A stretch of 55,902 nucleotides of DNA, taken from positions 1 to 55,902 of the forward strand of contig NZ_MRBL01000008.1 in NCBI RefSeq assembly GCF_001969855.1, given 5' to 3'. The translations under genes and the position numbers were made by a program. Of this stretch, positions 20,420 through 29,700 are shown piece after piece. Position 1 is the first letter of the stretch; every line of letters begins with the position of its first letter. The DNA is from Bacillus haynesii. GTDB taxonomy: Bacteria; Bacillota; Bacilli; Bacillales; Bacillaceae. The notes beneath the pieces were generated by a model that ran no database searches, was not told the DNA's origin, and worked only from the letters and a program-made list of their open reading frames with translations.

Positions 20420-20493
20420 TAGCGGCGGAGGGGATCGAACCCCCGACCTCACGGGTATGAACCGTACGCTCTAGCCAGCTGAGCTACACCGCC
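20420..20493 (-). tRNA. tRNA-Met (anticodon CAT, elongator type)
   Basis: 74-nt cloverleaf with acceptor GGCGGTG/CGCCGCT, D-arm GCTCAGCTGGCTAGAGC, anticodon loop TTCATAC and T-loop TTCGATC. It has a G1-U72 pair rather than the C1-A72 mismatch of initiator tRNA, and lacks the three consecutive G-C pairs of the initiator anticodon stem, so it is elongator Met. It lies 10 bp before tRNA-Glu, downstream of a strong promoter. Confidence 0.92.
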
Positions 20494-20525
20494 ATGTTGT
20501 TGATTTCTTTTAACGCACAAGTTCT

Positions 20526-20554
20526 ATAATACAAAGGATTGTCCTATCCGTCAA
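20526..20554 (-). promoter_or_regulatory. tRNA operon promoter (sigma-A)
   Basis: Minus strand TTGACG, 17-bp spacer, TATTAT, about 33 bp before tRNA-Met; an A/T-rich stretch lies upstream of the -35. Confidence 0.8.
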
Positions 20555-20582
20555 TAGAAATTTTAATAAAATTTTATAAGAA

Positions 20583-20621
20583 AATAAAAAGGCATCCGCT
20601 GGGATAAGACGAATGCCTTTC
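20583..20621 (-). terminator. yabR terminator
   Basis: Stem AAAGGCAT/ATGCCTTT with an imperfect inner stem, followed by TTTTATTTTC on the minus strand, just after yabR and ahead of the tRNA promoter. Confidence 0.75.
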
Positions 20622-20643
20622 GTATATTATAGAAAGCAGCAAG

Positions 20644-21042
20644 TTAACCTCTTCTTGCTCCGCGCCCTCCACGTTTTGATTCCGTGTTGCGTTTTAGAGA
20701 CGATAAGCGATCTTCACTGTCTTTTAAAAACTTATTCATTTTCTGTTCAAACGTTTCTTTAGAGCGGAAATCATTTTTAGGTCTCGAAGGTCTTGATGAT
20801 TGAGGACGGTCTACAGCCTTTTTGATAGACAAGCCGATTTTCCCATCTTTCTCAACATTGATGACTTTAACTTCTACTTGATCACCGACCTTCAGATGAT
20901 CATTAATGTCCTTCACGTAGTTATCGGCTACTTCGCTGATATGAACAAGACCTGTTGATCCTCCAGGCAGTTCAACAAACGCTCCGAAATTTGTAATACC
21001 TGTTACTTTCCCTTGCAACTTGCTGCCAACTTCAATCGACAT
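20644..21042 (-). CDS. yabR: S1-domain RNA-binding protein YabR
   Basis: A 132-aa protein with one S1 (OB-fold) domain at residues 1-75 (GKVTGITNFGAFVELPGGSTGLVHISEVA, shown here by its opening GKVTGITNFGAF) and a basic, Ser/Arg-rich tail ending in GGRGARRG, suited to RNA or ribosome binding. It closes the long yabM-to-yabR gene series. The cellular role is not established. The ribosome-binding site AAGGAGGAG lies rather far (10-12 nt) from the ATG. Confidence 0.9.
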   Translation of the reverse strand: MSIEVGSKLQGKVTGITNFGAFVELPGGSTGLVHISEVADNYVKDINDHLKVGDQVEVKVINVEKDGKIGLSIKKAVDRPQSSRPSRPKNDFRSKETFEQKMNKFLKDSEDRLSSLKRNTESKRGGRGARRG

Positions 21043-21121
21043 AAAAAAAGTGCTCCTCCTTAGACTTAAAAAAGATCATTTGTTTAATTATACATAAAGA
21101 AAAAATTAAGTGTCAACAAGG

Positions 21122-21499
21122 CTACTTGCTCTTATCTTCAAACTTGAAGATGATTTCGCCATCCTTTGAGAGGTAATAATCCTTTCTGGCAAGCTCTGCA
21201 ACGTAGTCCTCGTCCTTTAATTTCACAATCTCATCTTTCAAATCCGATTTTTTTGCTTCCAGCTGTTCCAATTGTTTCAAAAGATCTGCTTTCTTCTCTT
21301 GCTTCGCGCTGATATCCGAAGTCTGCGACCAGAGTGAGCTGACAATCACAATCGCCGACAGCAGCACAACGGCGCCGAAAACCATCAACCGTCTGTATAG
21401 ACCGCGTCTTTTTCTTTTCAGCTGCTGCTGTTTTCGCTCCATCTGCTCTTTGTATTCGTTCTGTATTTGCGATATGTTGCGTCTTGTGGGATCATTCAT
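21122..21499 (-). CDS. divIC: cell-division protein DivIC
   Basis: A septal bitopic membrane protein that forms a complex with FtsL and DivIB. The 125-aa protein has a basic cytoplasmic N-terminus (1-37), one transmembrane segment (about 38-58, LMVFGAVVLLSAIVIVSSLW) and an extracytoplasmic leucine-zipper-like coiled coil (LLKQLEQLEAKKSDLKDEI) ending in the conserved DYVAELARKDYYLSKDGE. The start has GGGAGG upstream. It follows yabQ in the same operon, as in B. subtilis. Confidence 0.96.
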   Translation of the reverse strand: MNDPTRRNISQIQNEYKEQMERKQQQLKRKRRGLYRRLMVFGAVVLLSAIVIVSSLWSQTSDISAKQEKKADLLKQLEQLEAKKSDLKDEIVKLKDEDYVAELARKDYYLSKDGEIIFKFEDKSK

Positions 21500-21515
21500 T
21501 CCAGACGGCCTCCCT

Positions 21516-22142
21516 TCATTTTTTTAAAAGTTTTGCCCTAATGGTTATGAATAGTTTCTTCCCCTTTTCGAAAAATCCTGCTCCTTTTTGCAAAAAGCGT
21601 CTCAACAATCCCCGAACCGGGGCGGGAAGAAGCCTGCAGCATTGATATAGTATAAAATAAATCGGATATCCTGCAACTTTTAATATCTTATATAAACATA
21701 CCGCAAAAAAACGAAAAAGAACATAGATATTTCTCATTGTAAAGAGAATGATGGCTAAAATAGCTTGAAACGTCCATACAACAGGCCGAAACACCATCAT
21801 ACGCATCATCTTTGAGACCAGCCTGGAGATGAATATAAAAAAGGAAATCATCCATTCCAAAAGCTTGATATAGACCTGCTTAAAAAGGCTTTGATAAGCG
21901 GCAAACCCAAGCATGACCGCCAGAAAGATATAAATTCGGAATTCCCCTTCATTCACGCTCAGCAAAACATAGAAAAAAAGGAGACCTTGTACCACCCAAA
22001 ACAAAAAGTCATGGAGAAACAACAGCCACCTTGCTGTTTTCGGGCGAACGACAAAACGGGTATAGGTGTCAAGGGAAGCGCCAAGCCATGCCCCCATTCC
22101 GGCCATGGCCAGCATCGTATAGAACTGTGTGGTCAGCGTCAT
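21516..22142 (-). CDS. yabQ: spore cortex biosynthesis membrane protein YabQ
   Basis: A 208-aa integral membrane protein with about five hydrophobic segments; its start MTLTTQFYTMLAMAGMGAWL agrees with B. subtilis YabQ. YabQ is needed for spore cortex formation and is made in the mother cell under sigma-E. Its ATG overlaps the yabP stop (ATGA), so the two are translationally coupled and share yabP's unusual leader. Confidence 0.92.
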   Translation of the reverse strand: MTLTTQFYTMLAMAGMGAWLGASLDTYTRFVVRPKTARWLLFLHDFLFWVVQGLLFFYVLLSVNEGEFRIYIFLAVMLGFAAYQSLFKQVYIKLLEWMISFFIFISRLVSKMMRMMVFRPVVWTFQAILAIILFTMRNIYVLFRFFAVCLYKILKVAGYPIYFILYQCCRLLPAPVRGLLRRFLQKGAGFFEKGKKLFITIRAKLLKK

Positions 22143-22447
22143 TTAAACAACTTGCTAAAAAATCCTTTAGCTTTCTCCCCCTGCTGCTCATCCAAATAGA
22201 CGAGATCAAGCACTCTTCCCTTGATGGAGACCACGCCTTTTTCCACATCGAGATTCTTCATCTGCAGGTTTTCGCCTCTGACCGCAAGCATGCCCATGAC
22301 CGTCTCCAGTAAAAATTCCTCGTTGTCAAAGCTCTCGACCTGTTTGACACCGGATATATCCAGGAGCTTGCGGCCCTTCATCGTTACATTATGTTCAGGA
22401 CCAGATGCCCCGCCGGAAGGGTTGTGCTGATCATAATATACATTCAT
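22139..22447 (-). CDS. yabP: sporulation protein YabP
   Basis: A 102-aa YabP/YqfC-family protein required for sporulation and active in the mother cell. Core motifs MKGRKLLDISGVKQVESFDNEE (given here as its start MKGRKLLDISGV) and YLDEQQGEKAKGFFSKLF match B. subtilis YabP. I chose ATG 22447 with GGGGGAT 7-8 nt upstream; the earlier ATG at 22462 lies inside the ribosome-binding region. That region is paired in a hairpin whose 5' arm contains a sigma-E -10 element. Confidence 0.92.
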   Translation of the reverse strand: MNVYYDQHNPSGGASGPEHNVTMKGRKLLDISGVKQVESFDNEEFLLETVMGMLAVRGENLQMKNLDVEKGVVSIKGRVLDLVYLDEQQGEKAKGFFSKLFK

Positions 22448-22453
22448 CGATTC

Positions 22454-22508
22454 ATCCCCCATATCCTCATACTAAAGATTCGATACTGCATTGTATGAGA
22501 CGGGGGAT
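22454..22508 (-). promoter_or_regulatory. hairpin sequestering the yabP ribosome-binding site
   Basis: On the minus strand ATCCCCC (22508-22502) pairs with GGGGGAT (22460-22454), the yabP Shine-Dalgarno sequence, and CTCATAC (22499-22493) pairs with GTATGAG (22472-22466). That is two 7-bp stems around a small internal loop and a 20-nt apical loop. No T-run follows, so it is not a terminator. The 5' arm is upstream of the expected sigma-E start site. Confidence 0.65.
22490..22497 (-). promoter_or_regulatory. sigma-E -10 element for yabP-yabQ
   Basis: Minus strand CATACAAT (22497-22490) is a perfect match to the sigma-E -10 consensus, 43 bp before the yabP ATG. The -35 region about 14 bp upstream (TTCTAAAA) matches only weakly. 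yabP-yabQ is sigma-E-dependent in B. subtilis. Confidence 0.6.
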
Positions 22509-22523
22509 TTTTTTAGAACAAGC

Positions 22524-22787
22524 CTATTCTCCTCCCAGCTTCTCCTCTTTGAGAATGGTATACATATCAGCGGCTTCTTCTTTTTTTGTCGTATCCTTTA
22601 ATTCATTGACTTTGACGGTTACAAGTTTTTGGCCGAAACGCACCGCAAGCTCGTCTCCCGCTTTAACAACAGAGCTTGCTTTCGCCTGCTGGCCATTGAT
22701 TGAAATTCTTCCCTGGTCAGCCACTTCTTTTGCAAGCGTCCGTCTTTTAATCAGCCTTGATACTTTAAGAAATTTGTCGAGTCTCAT
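22524..22787 (-). CDS. rqcP: S4-domain ribosome quality control factor RqcP
   Basis: An 87-aa protein, essentially one S4 RNA-binding domain ([20 protein letters not shown]...[18 protein letters not shown]). B. subtilis YabO/RqcP binds stalled 50S-peptidyl-tRNA complexes and works with RqcH in C-terminal alanine tailing. It lies 6 bp after yabN with AAAGGAG upstream of its ATG. Confidence 0.93.
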   Translation of the reverse strand: MRLDKFLKVSRLIKRRTLAKEVADQGRISINGQQAKASSVVKAGDELAVRFGQKLVTVKVNELKDTTKKEEAADMYTILKEEKLGGE

Positions 22788-22793
22788 CGCTTG

Positions 22794-24263
22794 TCAGCTC
22801 CTTTCAATGTCTTTCGCTTCATCCCACAATTCGTCCATTTCTTCAAGCGTCATACTTTCCAGATCCTTGCCCATACGCTTTGCAGATTGTTCAATATGCG
22901 TGAACCTTCTGTAAAACTTGGCATTTGTCATCGCAAGGGCTTCTTCCGGTTCGATTTTATAAAACCGGCCGATATTGACGAGCGCAAATAAAAGATCGCC
23001 GAACTCTTCTTTCATTTTTTTGCTGTTCTGTTCGGCTTCGGAAATTTCTGAAGAAAATTCTTTCATTTCCTCCTGGACCTTATCCCAAATATCCTCGACA
23101 TTCGACCAGTCGAATCCGGTCTTTGCCGCCTTTTTCTGAAGCTTGTTCGCTTTTGACAAAGCAGGAAGCGGCTTTGGAATGTCATCGAGGAGGGATGGAT
23201 CGTCCGCTTGTTTCTCCTGCTTCTTGATCTCTTCCCAGTTTACCATGACGTCGGCCTCATCACGAACCGAGACTTCTCCGAAGACATGCGGATGCCTTCT
23301 GATCATTTTTGCGGTGATGCCGCGAATGACATCATCAATTGAAAAAAGGCCGTCATCTTCACCGATCTGTGCATGCAGCAGAACTTGAAGCATCACATCG
23401 CCGAGCTCCTCTACAAGGTGGTCGGGATCTTCTTCATCAATCGCCTCGAGCACCTCATAGCATTCCTCGATTAAGTATTTTTTGAGCGATTCATGGGTTT
23501 GTTTCCGATCCCATGGGCAGCCGTCCGGCCCGCGCAGCTTCCTGATGACGCTGCGGAACATCGAAAATTCCTGGTACAGACCCTCTTCGTCTTTGACAGG
23601 CGGAACGTAGACGCTCGTTAAATTATTGATGCCCACACTTCTGTCCAATTCGTAAAGAGGAACTGTCCGAATGTCTTGCATGCTGCTACCGGCCGCTGTT
23701 ACAATGACAATTTCATAGTCATCAGGAAGCTTTTCCATCAACGTCAGTTTGACTTCTGAAGCCGTCATTTGATCATATACTTGGCAAATAATCAAATGAT
23801 GACGGAGCTCGATTTCGTCAGCGGAAAAGCGGACGGCATCGACAAACTGAAACCCGTCAATCGGATCGATCTGCAAAGCATTTAGCGTCGCATCAATAAA
23901 GCTGTGGCCTCCCTCGACGACGACGTCGGCCTGATGAGCGTCCCGCCTCTCAAGCAAAAGCTGGACCGTTTTTTCAGCGACGAACGGATGGCCTGGAACG
24001 GCATAGAGCACATCCCCCTGCTTCGCCTCTTCAAAAAGCCGCTCTACGATCTCCTCGTAAACATCTTCGAATTGATCATGCTTTTCATAAACCTCATCAA
24101 AGAAATGAATCTCCGCTATTTCTTTTTTCAGGTCTTCTATTAATGGATGGTCTTTCGTCCTGACATAAAGAACCTCCGCTTGTGTGAGCCGTTTATATAC
24201 ACCGAGGGTTAATTGATTCATATCGCCTGCCCCCAGGCCGACTACCGTGATTTTACCGGCCAT
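22794..24263 (-). CDS. yabN: MazG-type nucleotide pyrophosphohydrolase fused to tetrapyrrole methylase-like domain
   Basis: A 489-aa two-part protein. Residues about 1-220 form a SAM-dependent tetrapyrrole methylase fold (VVGLGAGDMNQLTLGVYKRL, VPGHPFVAEKTV). The rest is a MazG domain with GPDGCPWDRKQTHESL, the metal-binding EECYEVLEAIDEED and VEELGDVMLQVLLHAQI, and a second, more degenerate MazG repeat (EFGDLLFALVNIGRFY). It probably hydrolyses aberrant or excess NTPs. The methylase half has no known substrate. The gene overlaps yabM by 11 bases. Confidence 0.92.
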   Translation of the reverse strand: MAGKITVVGLGAGDMNQLTLGVYKRLTQAEVLYVRTKDHPLIEDLKKEIAEIHFFDEVYEKHDQFEDVYEEIVERLFEEAKQGDVLYAVPGHPFVAEKTVQLLLERRDAHQADVVVEGGHSFIDATLNALQIDPIDGFQFVDAVRFSADEIELRHHLIICQVYDQMTASEVKLTLMEKLPDDYEIVIVTAAGSSMQDIRTVPLYELDRSVGINNLTSVYVPPVKDEEGLYQEFSMFRSVIRKLRGPDGCPWDRKQTHESLKKYLIEECYEVLEAIDEEDPDHLVEELGDVMLQVLLHAQIGEDDGLFSIDDVIRGITAKMIRRHPHVFGEVSVRDEADVMVNWEEIKKQEKQADDPSLLDDIPKPLPALSKANKLQKKAAKTGFDWSNVEDIWDKVQEEMKEFSSEISEAEQNSKKMKEEFGDLLFALVNIGRFYKIEPEEALAMTNAKFYRRFTHIEQSAKRMGKDLESMTLEEMDELWDEAKDIERS

Positions 24264-25845
24264 GCCTTCCGCCCCTTTCTCGTTTTAATGCCAGGAGCTT
24301 GCTGCCAAAAGGTACAAGCTCAAGTTCTTTTTCTGAAAACACGCGTAATGTGAAGATACCGGACAAAAAGACAACGCCGCCGACGAAAACGGCGCTAAGA
24401 CTTTCCGCCGCTGAAATCCATCTGCTTTTATGAGGTATGGCCGCTTCAAATGCAAAAAGCCACACCGGCAGAGCGGCCGACATGATCACAGCCGACAACA
24501 AAACACCCGCTATCCTGTATTCCGACAGCTTCATCCAGCCTTTTCTTTTCAGCTGAAAAAAATTGAGCCCAGCGACAGTGGCGAATGACATCATAGTCGC
24601 AAAAGCGGCCCCGGAAATGCCGAAACCGGGGATCAGGAGCTCGTTCAATACGGCTTTCACCAAAAAGCCGCCGCAGACGGAAACAGCCGGAAGACATGTA
24701 TTGCCGAGTCCTTGCAAAACAGCGGTCATCGTGATCGCCAGCGATGCAAAGAGAATCGACACACTGAAAATTTGAAGTGCAGCCGTTCCATCGCTGTTCT
24801 TAAACAGCATCACATTCACCGGCTCCAAAATACATATCAGACCGGCGGCTGCCCCCGTGCCGATGACGAAGCTCATTTTTAGCGAATACCGGATCTTTTC
24901 CTCCAGCACTGCAGTTTCTCCCTTTTTCTTCGCTTTCGTAAGGGACGGGACAAGAGCCGTCGCAATGCTCGCAGCAAAAACGGTTCCCAGCTGCAAAAGC
25001 GGCTGTCCCCTGTCATACACCCCTTTTGTATGTTTCGCCTGAAGTTCGTCCATTCCTTGTCCGGCCAACAATGAATACAAGTTCAATGCGTCGACGAGCT
25101 GGATGAGAATCAGCATGAGGCCGGCGGTACAAATCGTAACCGAATACAGACACAGCTGTTTCAAAATATCACCCGTACCGGCCTCCATCCGGGCAGCAGT
25201 GGTTTTCTTTTCACGCTTGGCCCAAAACACGGCGAGAATGAAAAACGCCGCAAGGCCGCCGACAAGGGAGCCAAAGGCCGCCCCTGCACCGGCGTCATAT
25301 AAGGAAAAGCCGCTTTTGACGAGCCACCATGTCAAAACAAGAATCGCCCCGACCCGGAGTGTCTGTTCTCCAATTTGGGAAAGTGCGGTCGGCAGCATCC
25401 GTTCGCTTCCTTGAAAATAGCCTCTCAACAAAGACACGAACGGTAGCAGCAAATAAGAAAACGACACGGTGCGGATCACCCCGGCAAGGTCGGGATCGCC
25501 CATAAACCTTGCGATGGCTCCAGCTCCGGCAAACAAGAGTAGAAAAAAGCCGAGGCCGACAGCCGATAAAAAGAGCATAGACACACGGAGAATCTTTGCC
25601 CGGTTTGCAGACCCGTAATCATTCAGCAACTTTGAAATGATGACCGGGAACCCGGAGGTGGCAAGCATCACAGATATTCCGATCATCGGATACACCTGCT
25701 GAAAAATATAAAAACCGACATCTCCAACTATATTTTGAAAAGGCACTCTATATACAGCGCTTAATATCTTTGATAATATCCCCGCCAATGATAGGACAAA
25801 GGCGCCTTGCCAAAGCCATTGTCTTTGGCCTTTTAAAAACCCCAT
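24253..25845 (-). CDS. yabM: MOP-family lipid/polysaccharide flippase YabM
   Basis: A 530-aa polytopic membrane protein of the MATE/MVF (SpoVB, MurJ-like) superfamily with about 14 hydrophobic segments; it starts GAFVLSLAGILSKILSAVYRV, typical of this group (first 20 residues: GAFVLSLAGILSKILSAVYR). B. subtilis YabM (ykvU/spoVB/amj relatives) is a putative lipid II or polysaccharide exporter whose individual substrate is unresolved. It lies between spoVT and yabN with AAGGAG before the ATG. Confidence 0.88.
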   Translation of the reverse strand: MGFLKGQRQWLWQGAFVLSLAGILSKILSAVYRVPFQNIVGDVGFYIFQQVYPMIGISVMLATSGFPVIISKLLNDYGSANRAKILRVSMLFLSAVGLGFFLLLFAGAGAIARFMGDPDLAGVIRTVSFSYLLLPFVSLLRGYFQGSERMLPTALSQIGEQTLRVGAILVLTWWLVKSGFSLYDAGAGAAFGSLVGGLAAFFILAVFWAKREKKTTAARMEAGTGDILKQLCLYSVTICTAGLMLILIQLVDALNLYSLLAGQGMDELQAKHTKGVYDRGQPLLQLGTVFAASIATALVPSLTKAKKKGETAVLEEKIRYSLKMSFVIGTGAAAGLICILEPVNVMLFKNSDGTAALQIFSVSILFASLAITMTAVLQGLGNTCLPAVSVCGGFLVKAVLNELLIPGFGISGAAFATMMSFATVAGLNFFQLKRKGWMKLSEYRIAGVLLSAVIMSAALPVWLFAFEAAIPHKSRWISAAESLSAVFVGGVVFLSGIFTLRVFSEKELELVPFGSKLLALKRERGGRHGR

Positions 25846-25939
25846 TCCTTTAAGCTCCTTCCAATGCGCTTTCTGAAAAGCGCACGAAACGTGCTTATTA
25901 TACCATATTCAGGACTCGTACCCCGCCTGCAACTGTGAA

Positions 25940-25972
25940 TTAAAAAAGAACAGCCCAAAAGGTGCTGTTCCA
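25940..25972 (-). terminator. terminator between spoVT and yabM
   Basis: 7-bp stem GAACAGC/GCTGTTC with a 9-nt loop and TTTTTTAATT on the minus strand. It lies about 90 bp after spoVT and 95 bp before yabM, so spoVT is largely monocistronic. Confidence 0.85.
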
Positions 25973-26011
25973 ACTGCTGATGCTGATTCAAGCTGAGAAA
26001 AACACTTTCGG

Positions 26012-26037
26012 CATTCCAGCTCGTTCGAGCAGGAATG
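26012..26037 (-). other. compact near-perfect palindrome after spoVT
   Basis: CATTCC-T-GCTCG-AA-CGAGC-T-GGAATG on the minus strand forms a 26-nt hairpin with a single T-T mismatch, 22 bp after the spoVT stop and about 40 bp before the true terminator. It has no adjoining T-run. It may stabilise the spoVT mRNA 3' end or be a protein-binding palindrome. Confidence 0.5.
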
Positions 26038-26058
26038 TCAAAATAAAAGGAATAAGAC

Positions 26059-26595
26059 CTATTGTTCCATTTGACGGGCTAAAAAGCCGGCGGCAGTTTC
26101 AACCGCTTTATGTTCCACTTCGCCGATTGACTGGTCTTTTGAAAAAATGACAACCGCTCCGATCGGATCGCCGTTTGCAACAATCGGGCCGACGGTATAA
26201 GAAGCAACCTCTTCATCAATACCATCAATAAACTGAATTGTCTTCGCGTCTCCGTCCAAAACAGAATTGCGCTGATCCATCGCCTTTTCGACCATGTCGC
26301 TGATCGATTTGTTTAAATAGTCTTTTTTAGACCCTCCGGATACCGCGATATACACATCCCGGTCGCAAATCAGCACGGAATGGCCCATGCTGTCATAAAG
26401 CGCATCTGCATACTCCTTTGCAAAGTCGCCGAGCTCGCTGATCGGAGAATATTTTTTTAAAATAACCTCCCCATCCCGGTCCACAAATATTTCCAAAGGG
26501 TCTCCTTCACGAATGCGCAAAGTTCTGCGGATTTCCTTCGGGATCACGACCCGGCCTAAATCATCAATTCGACGTACGATACCAGTTGCTTTCAT
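26059..26595 (-). CDS. spoVT: stage V sporulation protein T, AbrB-type regulator
   Basis: Forespore regulator that adjusts sigma-G-dependent genes. The 178-aa protein has an N-terminal AbrB-type swapped-hairpin DNA-binding domain (residues 1-50, MKATGIVRRIDDLGRVVIPK) nearly identical in pattern to AbrB (45927-46211 in this window), followed by a GAF domain (about 55-178, with VLICDRDVYIAVSGG and SYTVGPIVANGDPIGAV). The start has GAGAGGCAGCAGAG upstream. It is preceded by a sigma-G-like promoter. Confidence 0.97.
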   Translation of the reverse strand: MKATGIVRRIDDLGRVVIPKEIRRTLRIREGDPLEIFVDRDGEVILKKYSPISELGDFAKEYADALYDSMGHSVLICDRDVYIAVSGGSKKDYLNKSISDMVEKAMDQRNSVLDGDAKTIQFIDGIDEEVASYTVGPIVANGDPIGAVVIFSKDQSIGEVEHKAVETAAGFLARQMEQ

Positions 26596-26685
26596 CTCTG
26601 CTGCCTCTCTTTCATTTGATGATATATCTGGTGGATATAAACAGAGCTGTGTACTTATGTAACACTCTCCACTCTTGATTGGTTT

Positions 26686-26715
26686 TAGTATCCTTCACAT
26701 CAAATGTAATATACG
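26686..26715 (-). promoter_or_regulatory. sigma-G-type promoter for spoVT
   Basis: Minus strand CGTATA (26715-26710), 17-bp spacer, GATACTA (26692-26686; consensus CATnnTA), about 90 bp before spoVT. spoVT is sigma-G-dependent in B. subtilis. Confidence 0.5.
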
Positions 26716-26732
26716 CGAGAAACAACAAATTT

Positions 26733-29700
26733 TTATGATGAAGCGATCGTTTGCTTTTTAACGTTTTGAAGGCCTTTCAATATATCGAGAAGCGTTTCCA
26801 GCCACTCCTCCGGTTTTCGGTTTTTCACTTGAATCGAAATTTTCAATTTCTTTCCTTCCATCCCGAGGCCGATCTGTCTGCCGTACTTGCTGCCGAGTTC
26901 AAACAGTTTTTGGCCGTCAATTTCGGCACTGGCTTTTTCGTCAATCGTCAGCTTGACGGCGTCTTTATCCTGTTTGATCAGCTCGACGCGTTCTTTGATG
27001 GCATATACCTTCGCCTCTGCGATGGCGAATAAATATTCGACTTCTTTCGGGTATTCGCCGAAGCGGTCAATCATCTCATCTTGAAGCTCGCTCTTTTCTT
27101 CAATGGTTGAAATCGCCCTGAACCGTTTATACATATCTATTTTTTGCTTGCCGTCTGTCACATAAGTCTGCGGAATATATGCGTCAAGCTCCAAATCGAT
27201 TTCCGGCTCAAACTTTTCAGCTTGCGGTGTATCTCCCTTGCGCGCTTCTATTGCTTCCTTGAGCATTTGCGAATATAAATCGAAACCGACAGAATCGATG
27301 AACCCGTGCTGCTGCGCGCCTAAAAGATTTCCGGCGCCGCGGATCGTCAAATCGCGCATCGCGATTTTAAATCCTGACCCGAGTTCTGTAAATTCTTTAA
27401 TCGCCTGAAGCCTTTTTTCGGCCACTTCCGTAAGGACTTTGTCCTTCCTGTACGTAAAGTAAGCGTAAGCTACACGGTTTGAGCGGCCAACTCGGCCCCT
27501 CAACTGATACAGCTGGGAAAGCCCCATCTTATCTGCGTCAAATACGATCAGGGTATTGACGTTTGGAATATCAACGCCCGTTTCAATAATCGTTGTGCTG
27601 ACTAGCACATCCGATTCTCCCTCTAAGAAATTCAGCATAACCGATTCGAGTTCGTTTTCTGTCATCTTCCCATGGGCATACGTCACCTTGGCATCGGGCA
27701 CAAGCATCGAGATTTCTTCTGCTTTTCTTTCAATATCCTCGACCCGGTTGTACAAGAAGTAAACCTGACCGCCTCTGGCCAGCTCGCGTTCTATCGCTTC
27801 CCTGACCAATGCCCCGTTGTATTCGACAACGTACGTCTGTACCGGGAAGCGGTTTTCCGGAGGCGTTTCAATGACTGACAAATCTCTGACACCGAGCATG
27901 GACATATGAAGGGTTCGAGGTATCGGAGTCGCCGTTAACGTCAAAACGTCGACATTTGCTTTAATGCGTTTAATTTTTTCCTTATGTGTGACACCGAACC
28001 TTTGTTCTTCATCGATGATAAGCAGTCCAAGATCTTTGTACACAACATCCTTGGACAACAGCCTGTGAGTGCCGATCACGATGTCAATCGTTCCGTTCTT
28101 CAAGCCCTTAATCGTTTCATTTGCTTCTTTTCTGGTCCGGAACCGGCTGAGCAAACCGATATTAATCGGGTAGTCCTGGAAGCGTTCCAATATCGTTTCA
28201 TAGTGCTGCTGTGCGAGGATCGTAGTCGGCACAAGGATCGCGACCTGTTTTCCGTCTGCAATCGCTTTAAAGGCGGCGCGGATCGCCACTTCGGTTTTGC
28301 CGTAGCCCACATCGCCGCAAAGGAGCCGATCCATCGGTCTTTCTTTTTCCATGTCCCTTTTAATCTCATGGATCGATCTCAGCTGATCCTCTGTCTCCTG
28401 ATAAGGAAATGCGGCTTCAAATTCACGCTGCATTTCATGGTCGGGAGAAAACGCGTAACCTTTGCTTGCTTCCCTTTCGGCATAGAGCTTGATCAAGTCA
28501 TCGGCGATATCCTGGACAGAGCTTTCAACCTTTTTCTTAACCCGTTTCCATTCGCTTCCCCCGAGTTTATAAAGTTTCGGCTCTTTACCTTCGGAACCGA
28601 CGTATTTTTGCACCTGATCAATTTGGTCAACCGGTACGTAAAGCTTGTCGCTTCCCTGGTAATGAATATTCAGGTAATCCTTATGAATGCCGTTGATCTC
28701 CAGCGTTTCAATCCCTAAATACTTTCCGATACCGTGGTTCACATGGACGACATAATCGCCGATCTGAAGCTCAGAGTAGCTTTTGATCCGTTCGGCATTG
28801 GTCAGTTTTTGTTTGCGCGCCTGCTTTTTGACACGCTTTTTAAACAGCTCTTCCTCGGTAATGACGGCCAGCTTGATCATCGGCAGCTCAAAACCGGATT
28901 GAAGACCGCCTTCCATAATGTAAATCTGGCCTTGGGCAAGCGCTGTATCCTGGTCGGCCTGGGCGGCTTCGATGTCATAATCGGACAATACAGATGCAAG
29001 CTTTTCGACGCGCTCTTTGCTGTCCCCTAGGAAAACCGTCGTATATTTCGATTTTTTAAACCGTTCGATCTCATTTTTGAGCACATTCATTTGTCCGTGA
29101 AAGCTTTGCATTTGCTTGCTTGAAACATTGACGATGTTTTGCGGACTGGTGTGCTGTACATGCCTTAAAAACAGCGAGTAATACAAAATCGGGCGGGACT
29201 GTTTTGAAATGAGGCTGTGAAAAGGAAATGACATCGATGTATCATGAAGGATTTTCCCTTCTTCCAGCAGGCTCGTAATCCACTCTGCCTCTTCCTTTTG
29301 CAGCTGGTCTTCCATTTCATGAATACGGCTGATTTCATCTAGTATCAGCAAAGTATTTTTCGGGAAATAATCTAGTAAACTAGCAGGCTTCTCATAGAAA
29401 TAAGAAAGGTATTTGACCATTTCCTGGCCGATATGCCCTTCCTTGAGCCGCTCTTTATCTTCCGCGATATTTTGGTCGAGAATTTCCTTTTGTTTATCGA
29501 GCTTCAGCTTTTTAAGACTGTTGGCAAGGCCTTTATCGATTTGTTCAAGCGCCCTTTGCCGGTCTTCATCCCGCACGATCAGTTCCTTCGCAGGGCCGAT
29601 CGTTACTTCATCGCGCGTTTCCAGTGAGCGCTGATCATCCGTATTGAAAATACGAATCGAATCAACTTCTGTATCAAACAATTCAATCCGGACAGGGTTG

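Noticed and set aside
22448..22462. MGDES N-terminal extension common to yabP and spoIIE frames
   Set aside because: In both cases the codons are the translated Shine-Dalgarno region (GGAGAT/GGGGAT) before the true ATG, not a shared protein motif.
27984..28718. Long plus-strand frame (244 codons) opposite mfd
   Set aside because: Antisense to the helicase core; length is explained by the codon bias of the real gene on the other strand.
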